Virus record (IMG/VR): IMGVR_UViG_3300025584_000449
Span: 115,903 to 179,902 of that record
Reading direction: 5' to 3' (one strand)
Source of the DNA: a virus
Length of the DNA: 64,000 nucleotides
The position numbers were made by a program, and so were the translations under genes. The notes beneath the pieces were generated by a model, which did not search any database, was not told the origin of the DNA, and saw only the letters and a program-made list of their open reading frames with translations. Below, in pieces: positions 23,827 to 32,259 of the stretch. Each line of letters opens with the position of its first letter. Within the stretch, counting starts at the first letter, position 1.

Positions 23827-26562
23827 CTAAATAACTCCTTGGTTAAAAACAATCACATCTATTTTCCTTTTATTAAATATAAGTGATTGTAGTTTCTGAT
23901 CTTTAATATATCCTTTAGTATACATATCAAGCATCATTGCTTTTAAGCTATGGCCTAAAGACATATTCTGTTGCATAAGAGCGCTATTTATTAGTGCGTA
24001 TGCCCTAGAACCTATAATATAAGTATGTTCTGAATTATTTAAATCATTCCATCCTATAATTCTTCCCTTTTCATATTGAGTTAAAGACACTGGAACTGTC
24101 GTATCATCTAAAAGGATTACTGATTCTGTACCAATTAAAAGACTCAACTGCTCAATGAATTTCTCGGACGACATCTCCTCTGCCGATTCTACTGCTTGTT
24201 CTTTTATTTTAGAAAGTAAATACTCTTTAAACTTTTCTTGGTTCTCAGCAGATACTTTTTTCGACCAAAAGAATTCACTAATAAATTTGTAACTTGTCAT
24301 TAACAAACTAATGTTTCTAGTAATACGAGTATCATTCGGTAAGCCTTTTACCTCTTCATAGAATAATGTTTCATATGATTGGAAGGCTCTATCAAATAAT
24401 AATGGATTAGTTTTTAATACATGATGTATATAACGACCAGTTATTCCAGAGAATAGATGACTTACACTTTCTACTTTTCTACCAAGGTCTCTATCTTTCT
24501 TTCCTGGTAGGCAGTTTACTTGAATGCTTCTTGCTAATGTGGAGGCTTCTCCATCTGGAGTATCCTCACCAGTACATGCCAACCAGCCCTTAATAGTAAA
24601 TGTTTTCTGCATTGCCATGTCAGGACGTGCTCTTGATCTGCTTGTATTATCTGCATAAGTCTGCATTAAAGTTAAAGCTTGATCATAGGCTCGACCTAGA
24701 TTACGACGTTTAAAATCATCTATTACATACAGAGCATCTTTAAACAGGTGTCCTATTCTTGATAGCGCTGCAAAGGTAGAGGTCCAACTAGCTAAGTTAG
24801 TGAAGTTTCCATAAAAGTTCTGGAAGAACTTCATTATATAAGACTTACCATCACCAGAGTTACCTCTAACGAAGTAAGTAAATTTAGTGTCTTCTCCAGA
24901 TAAGAACGGAGCTATAATTGGCAGCATAGTGTGGGCTAGTGCTGAATGTGTATAATTCCAATCACTTAAAGAAAGAAGATTATTTAATCCTTGTTTAGCT
25001 TCATTAAATTCTTCGTTGGTTACTTCTATTATATTTAGATATTTTGCTACATCAGCATCTTCTAAATCAAACTCAATCGAGGTATTTTCATGTATGCCTG
25101 TTTTATCAATGATCACTGACGGACTTATATACTTATCAGGATATCTATCTTCCTCTTCATCCTTCCTGTAGCCCATCTGTAATACTACTCGCTTATCTAC
25201 AGTATTACTGTATTTCGCAATACATTGTCTAATTTTAGGTTCGGCATTTATCTTTGTAAAAATACCGTCAATTCCTAATTTGTCTGTTATATGTGATTTG
25301 AATGCGTTGTTATCATGAAAGTCTGATGGAGGCATTTTAAATTCAGCAGCTGCTACACCGTCTGCATCTGTTTTTATAATACCTTTTAGATATGTATATT
25401 CGTCACCCGTTCCATCATCAACAACTACGCGCTCTTGTAAATCAACAATATAATTACACAATCTTTCAAGTGTAGGTGCAGCCCCATCTTCACCTAGATT
25501 TTGTTCATAGTAACTATTCCCACGTCTAATTAAATTATCAAATGGATCTTCTACATTTAATAAAGCCCCTTCACTAAATCCTAGAGCTTTTTTATAGAAA
25601 TATATTGGACTACGTTTTGTACCAATCTCAGCACAAGGTCCAGGACACATACCAGTTTCTTGTAACTTAGCACAAGTTATTGGTTTATACCCGGCCCCTC
25701 CAACGGCACCCTTCATTCGTTGTATATTTTTTTCAGACGTTTCTTTTTTGTAATTACCTAGCTTAGGCAAAATACTATTAAGTAAATACTTCTCACCATC
25801 TTGAGTATCATATTCTGAACTAGCATTAATTAATATGTATGCTAAGTTTAGTCTTTCTTCATTAGTTAATACTCCAGTAGTAAATGCTTTTGTACGTAAG
25901 TTTCTTAATGCTGAACATTTTTCAAAGATAACATCAATGGTATTATGTGCAGCTATTAAACTTTTTATATCCGCATACTCAATAGTTTTTAGATCAACTG
26001 TATCAATAAATTCACTAGCTTTTCCAGAATGCTGGTGCTTTCCTTCTGGCCCTTTTACGAGAGAGCCCATACTTCCTTCACTGACAGACTTTTGTTTAGG
26101 AAATATTTCCCAGTGTAGTCCGTCATTAACTAGTTCTATGTTTTTCATAATACTATGTAATCCAACATACACTGGTGAAGAAGCTACAGGTTCATCAAAG
26201 AAGATCCAAACATGGTATCCTTTAAACCCAGAAAACTCTAGATAGGACGGGATCTCATGCTCTGTTAAAGCTGTTTGGATAAGTTCTGCTTGTTTTCGTA
26301 AATCAGGTAACCAAAGATCAAGATCAAAATTCTCTTGAATAAATATATCTTTATTGATATCTATATCAACAACAGCCCACTTTAATGTGTTCTGTTCTGG
26401 GATAATTTGATATAACCCTATAGTTCCCATACCTTTAAGGTGTCCTGATATAACACGGTCTGTTAAATCTTCATGGACAGGTACATAAGTTCTATTAGGC
26501 GTTTGAATAGCATACACATCTGGCCTATGAACAAAAAGTTTTCTAAAAACGTCTATATTCAT
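23827..26562 (-). CDS. Primase-helicase: AEP-type primase domain fused to a P-loop ATPase
   Basis: 911 aa. Residues 1-200 are an archaeo-eukaryotic-type primase like that of TOTE systems: WAVVDIDINKD (catalytic DxD), LEFSGFKGYHVWIFFDEP (S-x-x-x-H type) and LHWEIFPKQKS. A Cys cluster near residues 295-310 (CAKLQETGMCPGPCAEIG) may bind zinc. Around residues 545-720 a helicase-like ATPase follows, with Walker A VRGNSGDGKSYIMKFF, Walker B ALYVIDDFKR, and arginine-rich RSRARPDM. This combination can prime and unwind and is probably the replicative primase-helicase of this phage. Confidence 0.88.
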   Translation of the reverse strand: MNIDVFRKLFVHRPDVYAIQTPNRTYVPVHEDLTDRVISGHLKGMGTIGLYQIIPEQNTLKWAVVDIDINKDIFIQENFDLDLWLPDLRKQAELIQTALTEHEIPSYLEFSGFKGYHVWIFFDEPVASSPVYVGLHSIMKNIELVNDGLHWEIFPKQKSVSEGSMGSLVKGPEGKHQHSGKASEFIDTVDLKTIEYADIKSLIAAHNTIDVIFEKCSALRNLRTKAFTTGVLTNEERLNLAYILINASSEYDTQDGEKYLLNSILPKLGNYKKETSEKNIQRMKGAVGGAGYKPITCAKLQETGMCPGPCAEIGTKRSPIYFYKKALGFSEGALLNVEDPFDNLIRRGNSYYEQNLGEDGAAPTLERLCNYIVDLQERVVVDDGTGDEYTYLKGIIKTDADGVAAAEFKMPPSDFHDNNAFKSHITDKLGIDGIFTKINAEPKIRQCIAKYSNTVDKRVVLQMGYRKDEEEDRYPDKYISPSVIIDKTGIHENTSIEFDLEDADVAKYLNIIEVTNEEFNEAKQGLNNLLSLSDWNYTHSALAHTMLPIIAPFLSGEDTKFTYFVRGNSGDGKSYIMKFFQNFYGNFTNLASWTSTFAALSRIGHLFKDALYVIDDFKRRNLGRAYDQALTLMQTYADNTSRSRARPDMAMQKTFTIKGWLACTGEDTPDGEASTLARSIQVNCLPGKKDRDLGRKVESVSHLFSGITGRYIHHVLKTNPLLFDRAFQSYETLFYEEVKGLPNDTRITRNISLLMTSYKFISEFFWSKKVSAENQEKFKEYLLSKIKEQAVESAEEMSSEKFIEQLSLLIGTESVILLDDTTVPVSLTQYEKGRIIGWNDLNNSEHTYIIGSRAYALINSALMQQNMSLGHSLKAMMLDMYTKGYIKDQKLQSLIFNKRKIDVIVFNQGVI

Positions 26563-26954
26563 TTTATTCTAATAACTTCCCATTCAACTTTTTTATTATT
26601 GACTAACTTTTTTATCTTTTGCTGAGTCTGGCTAAGTCTGGCTTTACCAGTTTTAACTTCAACAAAAGTAATACATTCGTCTCCAAATACAATATAATCA
26701 ATAGGGTTACCTAAAAATTGAGCTTGTCTTGGATTATGTTTGAAGTCTTTAGTAAATGGTAGCATCTTTTCAACCATTTGTCCTGTGCGGACTTCTGAAC
26801 TTTTCCTATGGAAATGTTCTTTTTTATTTTGTTCCTGTAGGTCATCAACCTTCAGATCTAACGTCTTCACCAATTGTTTGTATTTTTTTACTTCTACAAA
26901 CCTGATTACCAATAAGACTGTTAGTAATACGATAAGTACTGTAGTCAAGATCAT
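26559..26954 (-). CDS. Membrane-anchored endonuclease, Holliday-junction-resolvase-like
   Basis: 131 aa. Residues 2-20 (ILTTVLIVLLTVLLVIRFV) form one membrane anchor, a coiled segment follows (QLVKTLDLKVDDLQEQ), and residues 70-125 carry a PD-(D/E)xK core: GNPIDYIVFG, then ITFVEVKTGKARLS with Glu-x-Lys. This resembles the Endonuc_Holl family. The anchor suggests action at the membrane. Overlaps both neighbours by four bases. Confidence 0.8.
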   Translation of the reverse strand: MILTTVLIVLLTVLLVIRFVEVKKYKQLVKTLDLKVDDLQEQNKKEHFHRKSSEVRTGQMVEKMLPFTKDFKHNPRQAQFLGNPIDYIVFGDECITFVEVKTGKARLSQTQQKIKKLVNNKKVEWEVIRIK

Positions 26955-28435
26955 TGCTGATTCCTTATTCTTTTATCACACATGAAGTTACAGAAAACTC
27001 CGCACTTTAGTTTGCCATTATCAAAGGTTTCAGCCTTGTATTCCTGAATTTCAACTAAAGTTTTAAACAAATGTGTCTTATCTAAAGGACAATCGATCTT
27101 TAAGTGTTGTCGTATTAAGCGTTTAAGATTTTCAGGCTTATTCTTGATAAGGCTATACAGTATCTTATTTTTCAAGTATTGCCTAATATAAGGCAATGCT
27201 GCATCTGGATTGTCCGTTGTATCCTTAATCATACTAATAATCTGATCATTTGGCAAGACTAATTTGAAATCATTTGGAGAAATATTTTCAAGTTCTTTAT
27301 TTATTCTATCTCTTAAATATTCTTCCTTATCCATACTGATACCTGGACGTCCTGTTCCATATCTATCAGCTATACGTAAATCAATGAGATTATGTATATT
27401 TTCTGGGCTAGCCCTATTGATCAATCTTCTAACAGCGGCACTTGATAAACGTCTAGATGCATCAAATAGGTGTAAATTAATTAAAGAAGTTATTTGTCTA
27501 ATAAAATCTTTCTTAAATCCCCATTTAAATAAAATGCGTTCTGCTAGGAAAGAGCTCGCCTTTTCATGTCCATAGAAATGAATCTCATTTTTAGTATTAT
27601 AAGTCATACATTGCGGCTTACCTATATCATGTAATAACGCAGTTGTTCTTATAATCTTACATCTTGGATGAGATAATTTTACAGAGTCTATTGCATACAT
27701 TAGATGTTGATACACATCTAAATTCTTTCTTTTGTTAGTCTGCTCGATTCCAACACATAAAAGAAGTTCTGGAAAGAAATCATCCAGAACTTTTGTAGAC
27801 CTAAGTATGTTAAATACTTTACTAGGTATTTCTACTCTAGTAAAGATTTTATTTACTTCTCTGTATACCTGAGTAGAATGTGTTAATGCTAGTTTGAGTC
27901 TGTAATCCTTTATAGCCTCATGTGTCTTATGCTCTAGCTTCCACCCCGTTCCTAACACTCCTGCTAAAACAGGCCCACGTAATATTCTAATCTTAGATTC
28001 TAGAATTCTATTATATGGGTTTCCTACAAAGCGTATTAGCTTGTTCTCTATATCCTTTTTACCGTTATGATAATCATACCATTTATTTTTTAATGGATCA
28101 AAATAAAGTGCATTGATAGTAAAGTCTCTAGAGTTTGAATCCTCTTTTAAAGAGGTTGTATATTCAAACTTATAGTAAGTATTATCAAGAGTTACTTTCT
28201 TTAGTGGGTATAAATTTATGTATAATCCTTTATACATAATAGTTACGTAAGTTAAAAATGGATCTGAATGTTTGATCTTATTTTTAAACTTAGCTTGTAA
28301 TTCTTGCATGTTAGAAACTACCGCAAAGTCATAACTCATAATAGTTCGGCTTAACTTTAAATCTCTTGCGGTACCACCACAAACATATGATTTTATATCA
28401 TGCAATAATAGATAGCGTGCAATATTTTCTAGCAT
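26951..28435 (-). CDS. tRNA nucleotidyltransferase/poly(A) polymerase-like protein with HD domain
   Basis: 494 aa from ATG 28435, just after the previous stop; the open frame extends 10 codons upstream. The head has VCGGTARDLKLSRT and SRDFTINALYFDP as in class II CCA-adding enzymes, but the usual D-x-D is Ser-Tyr-Asp (MSYDFAV), so the first catalytic Asp is replaced. The middle carries an HD phosphohydrolase with TALLHDIGKPQ, FYGHEKAS and LINLHL. The C-terminus has CGVFCNFMCDK. Bacterial relatives repair tRNA 3' ends. Here the polymerase site may be weakened and the HD activity kept. Confidence 0.85.
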   Translation of the reverse strand: MLENIARYLLLHDIKSYVCGGTARDLKLSRTIMSYDFAVVSNMQELQAKFKNKIKHSDPFLTYVTIMYKGLYINLYPLKKVTLDNTYYKFEYTTSLKEDSNSRDFTINALYFDPLKNKWYDYHNGKKDIENKLIRFVGNPYNRILESKIRILRGPVLAGVLGTGWKLEHKTHEAIKDYRLKLALTHSTQVYREVNKIFTRVEIPSKVFNILRSTKVLDDFFPELLLCVGIEQTNKRKNLDVYQHLMYAIDSVKLSHPRCKIIRTTALLHDIGKPQCMTYNTKNEIHFYGHEKASSFLAERILFKWGFKKDFIRQITSLINLHLFDASRRLSSAAVRRLINRASPENIHNLIDLRIADRYGTGRPGISMDKEEYLRDRINKELENISPNDFKLVLPNDQIISMIKDTTDNPDAALPYIRQYLKNKILYSLIKNKPENLKRLIRQHLKIDCPLDKTHLFKTLVEIQEYKAETFDNGKLKCGVFCNFMCDKRIRNQQ

Positions 28436-28436
28436 A

Positions 28437-28811
28437 TTACTTACCACCTTTCCACTTCGCACCACAAAAATCTGTTACATCCTTTATACTTCTAACACGA
28501 GATCTAAGTTTATGGTTTTTACATAGACATGTTATATGAGTATAATCATACTCACCGCTATCACGAGCTATGGTGAGAGATTGTTGTCTTGTCTTACCCT
28601 CTATTTGAGGAACGGTCCAACGTGCTCTTCTACTTTTATCTCGCTCTGCTTTCTTTACGTGCTCTACACAGCACAAACCTCTACGAGCTGACCCATAATA
28701 TACAAAGTATATACAATTACCACAACATTTTACAATTCTATGTCCAGGACGATTTTTTTCTCTTTTTGCTATTTTGTCTTTGTTTTCTAAAATATCGTCT
28801 TCGTCAAACAT
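28437..28811 (-). CDS. Cysteine-rich protein, probable zinc binding
   Basis: 124 aa, strongly basic, with eight or nine Cys: IVKCCGNCIYFVYYGSARRG, LCCVEH, ITCLCKNH, DFCGAKWKGG. The spacing suggests one or two zinc sites. Not assigned to a family. Lies between the IMPDH-like and nucleotidyltransferase genes, with a single-base gap to the latter's start region. Confidence 0.75.
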   Translation of the reverse strand: MFDEDDILENKDKIAKREKNRPGHRIVKCCGNCIYFVYYGSARRGLCCVEHVKKAERDKSRRARWTVPQIEGKTRQQSLTIARDSGEYDYTHITCLCKNHKLRSRVRSIKDVTDFCGAKWKGGK

Positions 28812-28814
28812 GTC

Positions 28815-29822
28815 TTATCCTAATAGGTGTGGTTTTGATTCTGCTATTCCAGCATTGGTTACTTCCATAAATTCTGCACGTTCTTGGAATGATTTAATAT
28901 CAATAGCACCGACATAAGACATTGCTGATCTTAGCCCATACATTAAATCATCTATGATACGTTCTACTTTTCCTTTATACGGAATTTGTTTAGAGTTACC
29001 TTCAATGTTCTTTACCTCTTCGCCTCTAGCTTTTTTAGCTGAGGCCGAGGCGGATCCCCTGTACTCTTTAAATAATACTTCATTCGGCCAAGTTCCTTGA
29101 CGCTTAATATCTCCAGGACTTTCTTTTGTACCAGCTAATAAAGATCCTAAGATTACTGTATCTGCCCCTGCTGCAATAGCTTTTGCAAAGTCACCTGGGG
29201 TTCTAATTCCTCCACATGAAATAATAGGTGTATTTCCAGATACTTTTTTAATCTCCTGTAAAGCCGTAATCTGCGGAACTCCGCAGCCTGTTTTAACTCT
29301 AGTCTCACACAATGAGCCATTGCCCTGACCAACTCTTAAAGCATCGGCTCCCCAAGCTATTAAAGCTTCTGCGGCTTCAGCAGTCGAGATAGACCCAGCA
29401 ATAAATGGTATAGTTGGATATAATGGTTTAAGACGTTTAAGAGCGTTCTCTACCAACATGTGATGTCCGTGTGCTACGTCTATTAATATAACAGTAGCTC
29501 CAGCGTCTATTAGTTTACTAGTGTGTAATCTATAATCTCCTGTTACTCCTATAGTTCCACCAACTCGTCCACATGATTTTTCTATACATGCGACCTGTTC
29601 TTCAATTGGCATAAACCTGTGGATAAATCCAATTCCACCTAAATCTCCTAGTTTATCTGCCATAGCTTGCTCTGTTACAGTATCCATAGGGGATCCAATT
29701 ATTGGTATACGTAGTCCACTAGTACCTGCCAAAATAGTATCAGTATTACATGAATCCCTTGAGTCTATTTTGCTATATCTAGGAATGATGGTTACATCGT
29801 CAAATGTTAATGCTTTTTTCAT
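28815..29822 (-). CDS. IMP dehydrogenase/GMP reductase family enzyme lacking CBS domains
   Basis: 335 aa TIM barrel. ALTFDDVTIIPRYS and IPIIGSPMDTVTEQAMA open it, VGQGNGSLCETRVKTGCG holds the catalytic Cys, ISCGGIRTPGDFAKAIAAGA the phosphate site, and LLAGTKESPGD then YRGSASASAKKARGEE the flap region. The GT-x-ES and YRG blocks favour IMPDH over GMP reductase, but the Arg-Tyr of the IMPDH flap is not obvious. The CBS pair that lets purine nucleotides regulate bacterial IMPDH is absent. It would raise the guanine nucleotide pool. Overlaps the deformylase end by four bases. Confidence 0.9.
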   Translation of the reverse strand: MKKALTFDDVTIIPRYSKIDSRDSCNTDTILAGTSGLRIPIIGSPMDTVTEQAMADKLGDLGGIGFIHRFMPIEEQVACIEKSCGRVGGTIGVTGDYRLHTSKLIDAGATVILIDVAHGHHMLVENALKRLKPLYPTIPFIAGSISTAEAAEALIAWGADALRVGQGNGSLCETRVKTGCGVPQITALQEIKKVSGNTPIISCGGIRTPGDFAKAIAAGADTVILGSLLAGTKESPGDIKRQGTWPNEVLFKEYRGSASASAKKARGEEVKNIEGNSKQIPYKGKVERIIDDLMYGLRSAMSYVGAIDIKSFQERAEFMEVTNAGIAESKPHLLG

Positions 29823-30337
29823 TTGTGCAGTTTACCTTTAATGTGCGTAATTTCATGTTGGCAAATCTTAGCCCAAGGGCCTTGCTTGCCGTAGAATTTA
29901 ATTGTTTGTAGCTCGGGATTATCTAATTCTTGGAATTGGATAGTTGCATTGAGTTTTCTCTTTACATCAAACACCACGTCTGGCTGGCTAAGACACCCCT
30001 CAGTGCTTCTATAAGTTTTACCGTTTGTAACAACTACAGGGTTAATAAACTCTTTCCATCCCCAAGTATCTTTTTCTTCCCCAGGCCATATCATAATTAA
30101 GACAGAGGGACAGGGGGAGTCTTTATCCCAAATTTGATTTGCAGCGATACCAAGACATTGCTCTGTTCCTATATCTGTAGCAGTGTCTTTCATATTAGTA
30201 ACTAGGTCAACTAACTCTTGTGGCCAATACTTATGAGTTGACATTGGCGAGTCAAGAACAGTGTCTACATTTACACATTTAGTTGTTAGTTGCTTTCGAC
30301 CATCTTTATCTGTTGCCAGATTAATTGGTTTGATCAT
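29819..30337 (-). CDS. def: Peptide deformylase
   Basis: 172 aa. The three family motifs are present in modified form: CLGIAANQIW (motif 1, usually GxGLAAxQ), TEGCLSQPDVV (motif 2, with the metal Cys) and ICQHEITHIKGKLH (motif 3, HExxH with Thr for the usual Asp). It removes formyl groups from nascent proteins, as phage deformylases do for viral or host proteins. Overlaps both neighbours by four bases. Confidence 0.92.
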   Translation of the reverse strand: MIKPINLATDKDGRKQLTTKCVNVDTVLDSPMSTHKYWPQELVDLVTNMKDTATDIGTEQCLGIAANQIWDKDSPCPSVLIMIWPGEEKDTWGWKEFINPVVVTNGKTYRSTEGCLSQPDVVFDVKRKLNATIQFQELDNPELQTIKFYGKQGPWAKICQHEITHIKGKLHK

Positions 30338-31704
30338 AATTTTCTAAGAATCCTTCTTCGTTTTAAGAACTGTCTATGTAGAAGATCGACTTTTTTATCA
30401 TCAAAGTCAACCATTATTGCAGAGTTTTTTCCTTTAGCTTTTCTCATCAATCTGCCAGCAGTTTGTTTAATTTTAATTTCAGACTGCATTGGTCCTGCTA
30501 GAAAAACTATTTCTAAATGAGGGATATTTATTCCAGTACTAAATAACCCATAAGTAGAAATAACTATGTTTTTCTTTTTAAGTAATAAATCTTCCATTAC
30601 TTGTTTTCTATTTTTCTTTGTCATCTTAGAAGTCAATATAACAGAATCTTTAATTTTGTCCTGTAAATATTCAACTTGAGATAGTCTGGAACATAGAATA
30701 CAAATTGGTTTATCTTTATAGTCTTTTAGAGTTTCTAATATTAGATTATTTCTTTCTTCATCTAAACTTAAATCCGACACCATGTCTTGGTATTCGGAGG
30801 TTTGCATAAGAGGAAAATAATAATCAGTTTGAATTTCTCTTAAGTCTGGCTTCATTAAAACTTTTTTTAATCTATCTTTATCAACAACATGAATTCTAGG
30901 ACCAGTAGCAAAGAATATAACATTTGTAAGACCATCTTCTCTTTTAGGAGTAGCCGAGAATCCAAATTTATATTTTGCTTTAAGCTCTGTCATCACATTA
31001 TAATAAGAGTCTGCAGCTATTATATGTGTTTCGTCACAAATGATTTGTCCAAACTTCTCATTTATTAAATCTATTTTACTAAAACCATCATCAGTCTTTA
31101 TAAATGATGCTAGACTTTGTAGTAACCCTACCGTTATAGGTTTTACTTTAAATGTGCCACCGCCGATAAATCCAATAGCATCTTCTGACACATTTAAATA
31201 TTCTGCAATAGCAGCTCTTGTTTGATTTGCTAGTTCCGTGGTGTGAACTAATACTAAAGTATTCTGTCTTCGTCTTAATATAAGTTCAGCAAAAGCTATA
31301 GTCTTGCCAGATCCAGTCATTGCCTCTACTACGCCAACACTTTTTTCCATACAAGCAGAAACTATCTCCTCTTGATAATCTCTTAATTTAAATCCTTTAT
31401 GAGGTTTTAATTTAGAAAAATATGCTTCGGATGTATGGGTTACTCTATTGTCTATTATGTCTGCTTTAGACATTGAGTAGGAAAATGTAGATGTAATATA
31501 TGGCAATGCGCCTATAGGAACTAGTAGTCTGTCTCCGTGGTGCTTATAAAAAGTTAAGTATTTTGTTATCTTGTGAGCATTTAATCCTAGCCTGGTAAGT
31601 TCAATGAGCTTAGGATTAGATATTGTTAAATATCTTTTTATGTGCTCTGTTTGAGATCTTGTCAGGTCAGTAATAATTGCTAAGTTCGTTATATGTATTA
31701 TCAT
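30334..31704 (-). CDS. SF2 DNA helicase, UvsW-like
   Basis: 456 aa. An N-terminal region (1-100) precedes RecA-like domain 1: GFKLRDYQEEIVSACMEKS (Q-motif), GVVEAMTGSGKTIAFAEL (motif I), QIICDETHIIAADS (motif II, DETH), FGFSATPKRED (motif III). Domain 2 has PICILCSRLSQVEYLQ, STYGLFSTGINIPHLEIV and QTAGRLMRKAKGKN (motif VI). UvsW-like helicases remodel branched replication and recombination intermediates. First gene of the minus block, starting about six bases after a -10 box without a Shine-Dalgarno sequence, so possibly leaderless. Confidence 0.92.
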   Translation of the reverse strand: MIIHITNLAIITDLTRSQTEHIKRYLTISNPKLIELTRLGLNAHKITKYLTFYKHHGDRLLVPIGALPYITSTFSYSMSKADIIDNRVTHTSEAYFSKLKPHKGFKLRDYQEEIVSACMEKSVGVVEAMTGSGKTIAFAELILRRRQNTLVLVHTTELANQTRAAIAEYLNVSEDAIGFIGGGTFKVKPITVGLLQSLASFIKTDDGFSKIDLINEKFGQIICDETHIIAADSYYNVMTELKAKYKFGFSATPKREDGLTNVIFFATGPRIHVVDKDRLKKVLMKPDLREIQTDYYFPLMQTSEYQDMVSDLSLDEERNNLILETLKDYKDKPICILCSRLSQVEYLQDKIKDSVILTSKMTKKNRKQVMEDLLLKKKNIVISTYGLFSTGINIPHLEIVFLAGPMQSEIKIKQTAGRLMRKAKGKNSAIMVDFDDKKVDLLHRQFLKRRRILRKL

Positions 31705-31710
31705 AAGTAT

Positions 31711-31739
31711 AGTATAAAAAATTGAGCTTTAGATATCAA
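31711..31739 (-). promoter_or_regulatory. Promoter for the minus-strand replication block
   Basis: -35 TTGATA (31739-31734), 17-bp spacer, -10 TATACT (31716-31711). The ATG of the helicase gene starts at 31704, six bases later, so transcription likely begins at the start codon. Confidence 0.65.
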
Positions 31740-31757
31740 GAGGTACTGTCATTATAT

Positions 31758-31773
31758 TTCTTATACCAAAATA
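31758..31773 (-). repeat. Second copy of the 16-bp TATTTTGGTATAAGAA motif
   Basis: An exact match to 8896-8881 in the same orientation, here in the divergent promoter region. Possible binding site or promoter element; a TATAAT follows a few bases downstream on the minus strand (part of GAAATATAATGAC). Confidence 0.4.
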
Positions 31774-31784
31774 TCATTGTGTAC

Positions 31785-31813
31785 TTGACCTAAGCTTCTT
31801 AGTATACTATATT
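31785..31813 (+). promoter_or_regulatory. Promoter for the tail operon
   Basis: -35 TTGACC (31785-31790), 17-bp spacer, -10 TATATT (31808-31813), preceded by TATAC as in the holin promoter. Start is expected near 31820, leaving a leader of about 30 bases with GGAA as Shine-Dalgarno sequence before ATG 31849. The remaining 31705-31848 holds no gene. Confidence 0.65.
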
Positions 31814-31848
31814 TATATATAACATTTAACTTTAACCGGAAATAACTA

Positions 31849-32259
31849 ATGGGAAAATATTTAGAACAAATCGTAGACATAGGATACGCCACAGAAACCT
31901 TTGAGTTTTTAGGAGGAAAAGCTACTTATACTTTACGTAGTATAAGTGCTGACATACAGCTGGAAGTCGAACATTACATGAAAAGCGTGGATGGTGGAAC
32001 TGCAATAGTACTACACACTTACAGCATTGAGCTACTAGCCAGACTACTGGAAAAATACAATAACGTAGCTGCAGATGATGTAGATAAAAATAGACTGTTA
32101 TTAGGAAATCAGCCAACATCTTTAATTGATAGCCTAGTTGAGAAGTGGCAAGAGTTCGAAAAGCTTGTCGCTAAAGAAGTTACAGGAGAAGAGATTGAGA
32201 ACACTTTTTTCGAGACCGCCTCAACTTCTTCAGACTCAGAGCAAAAGCCAACGGAATAA
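31849..32259 (+). CDS. Tail assembly chaperone, short (zero-frame) form
   Basis: 136 aa, acidic and helical, ending TASTSSDSEQKPTE. Opens MGKYLEQIVDIGYATETFEF. It stands immediately before the tape measure gene and carries a slippery heptamer 49 bases before its stop, the arrangement of lambda G/GT and most long-tailed phages. Such chaperones coat the tape measure protein and recruit tube subunits. Most ribosomes should make this short form; a fraction shift to make the fusion ending at 32621. Confidence 0.85.
   Translation: MGKYLEQIVDIGYATETFEFLGGKATYTLRSISADIQLEVEHYMKSVDGGTAIVLHTYSIELLARLLEKYNNVAADDVDKNRLLLGNQPTSLIDSLVEKWQEFEKLVAKEVTGEEIENTFFETASTSSDSEQKPTE

Noticed and set aside
25835-26245. 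136-codon plus-strand frame opposite the primase gene
   Set aside because: No ribosome site and it lies entirely inside a clear gene on the other strand.
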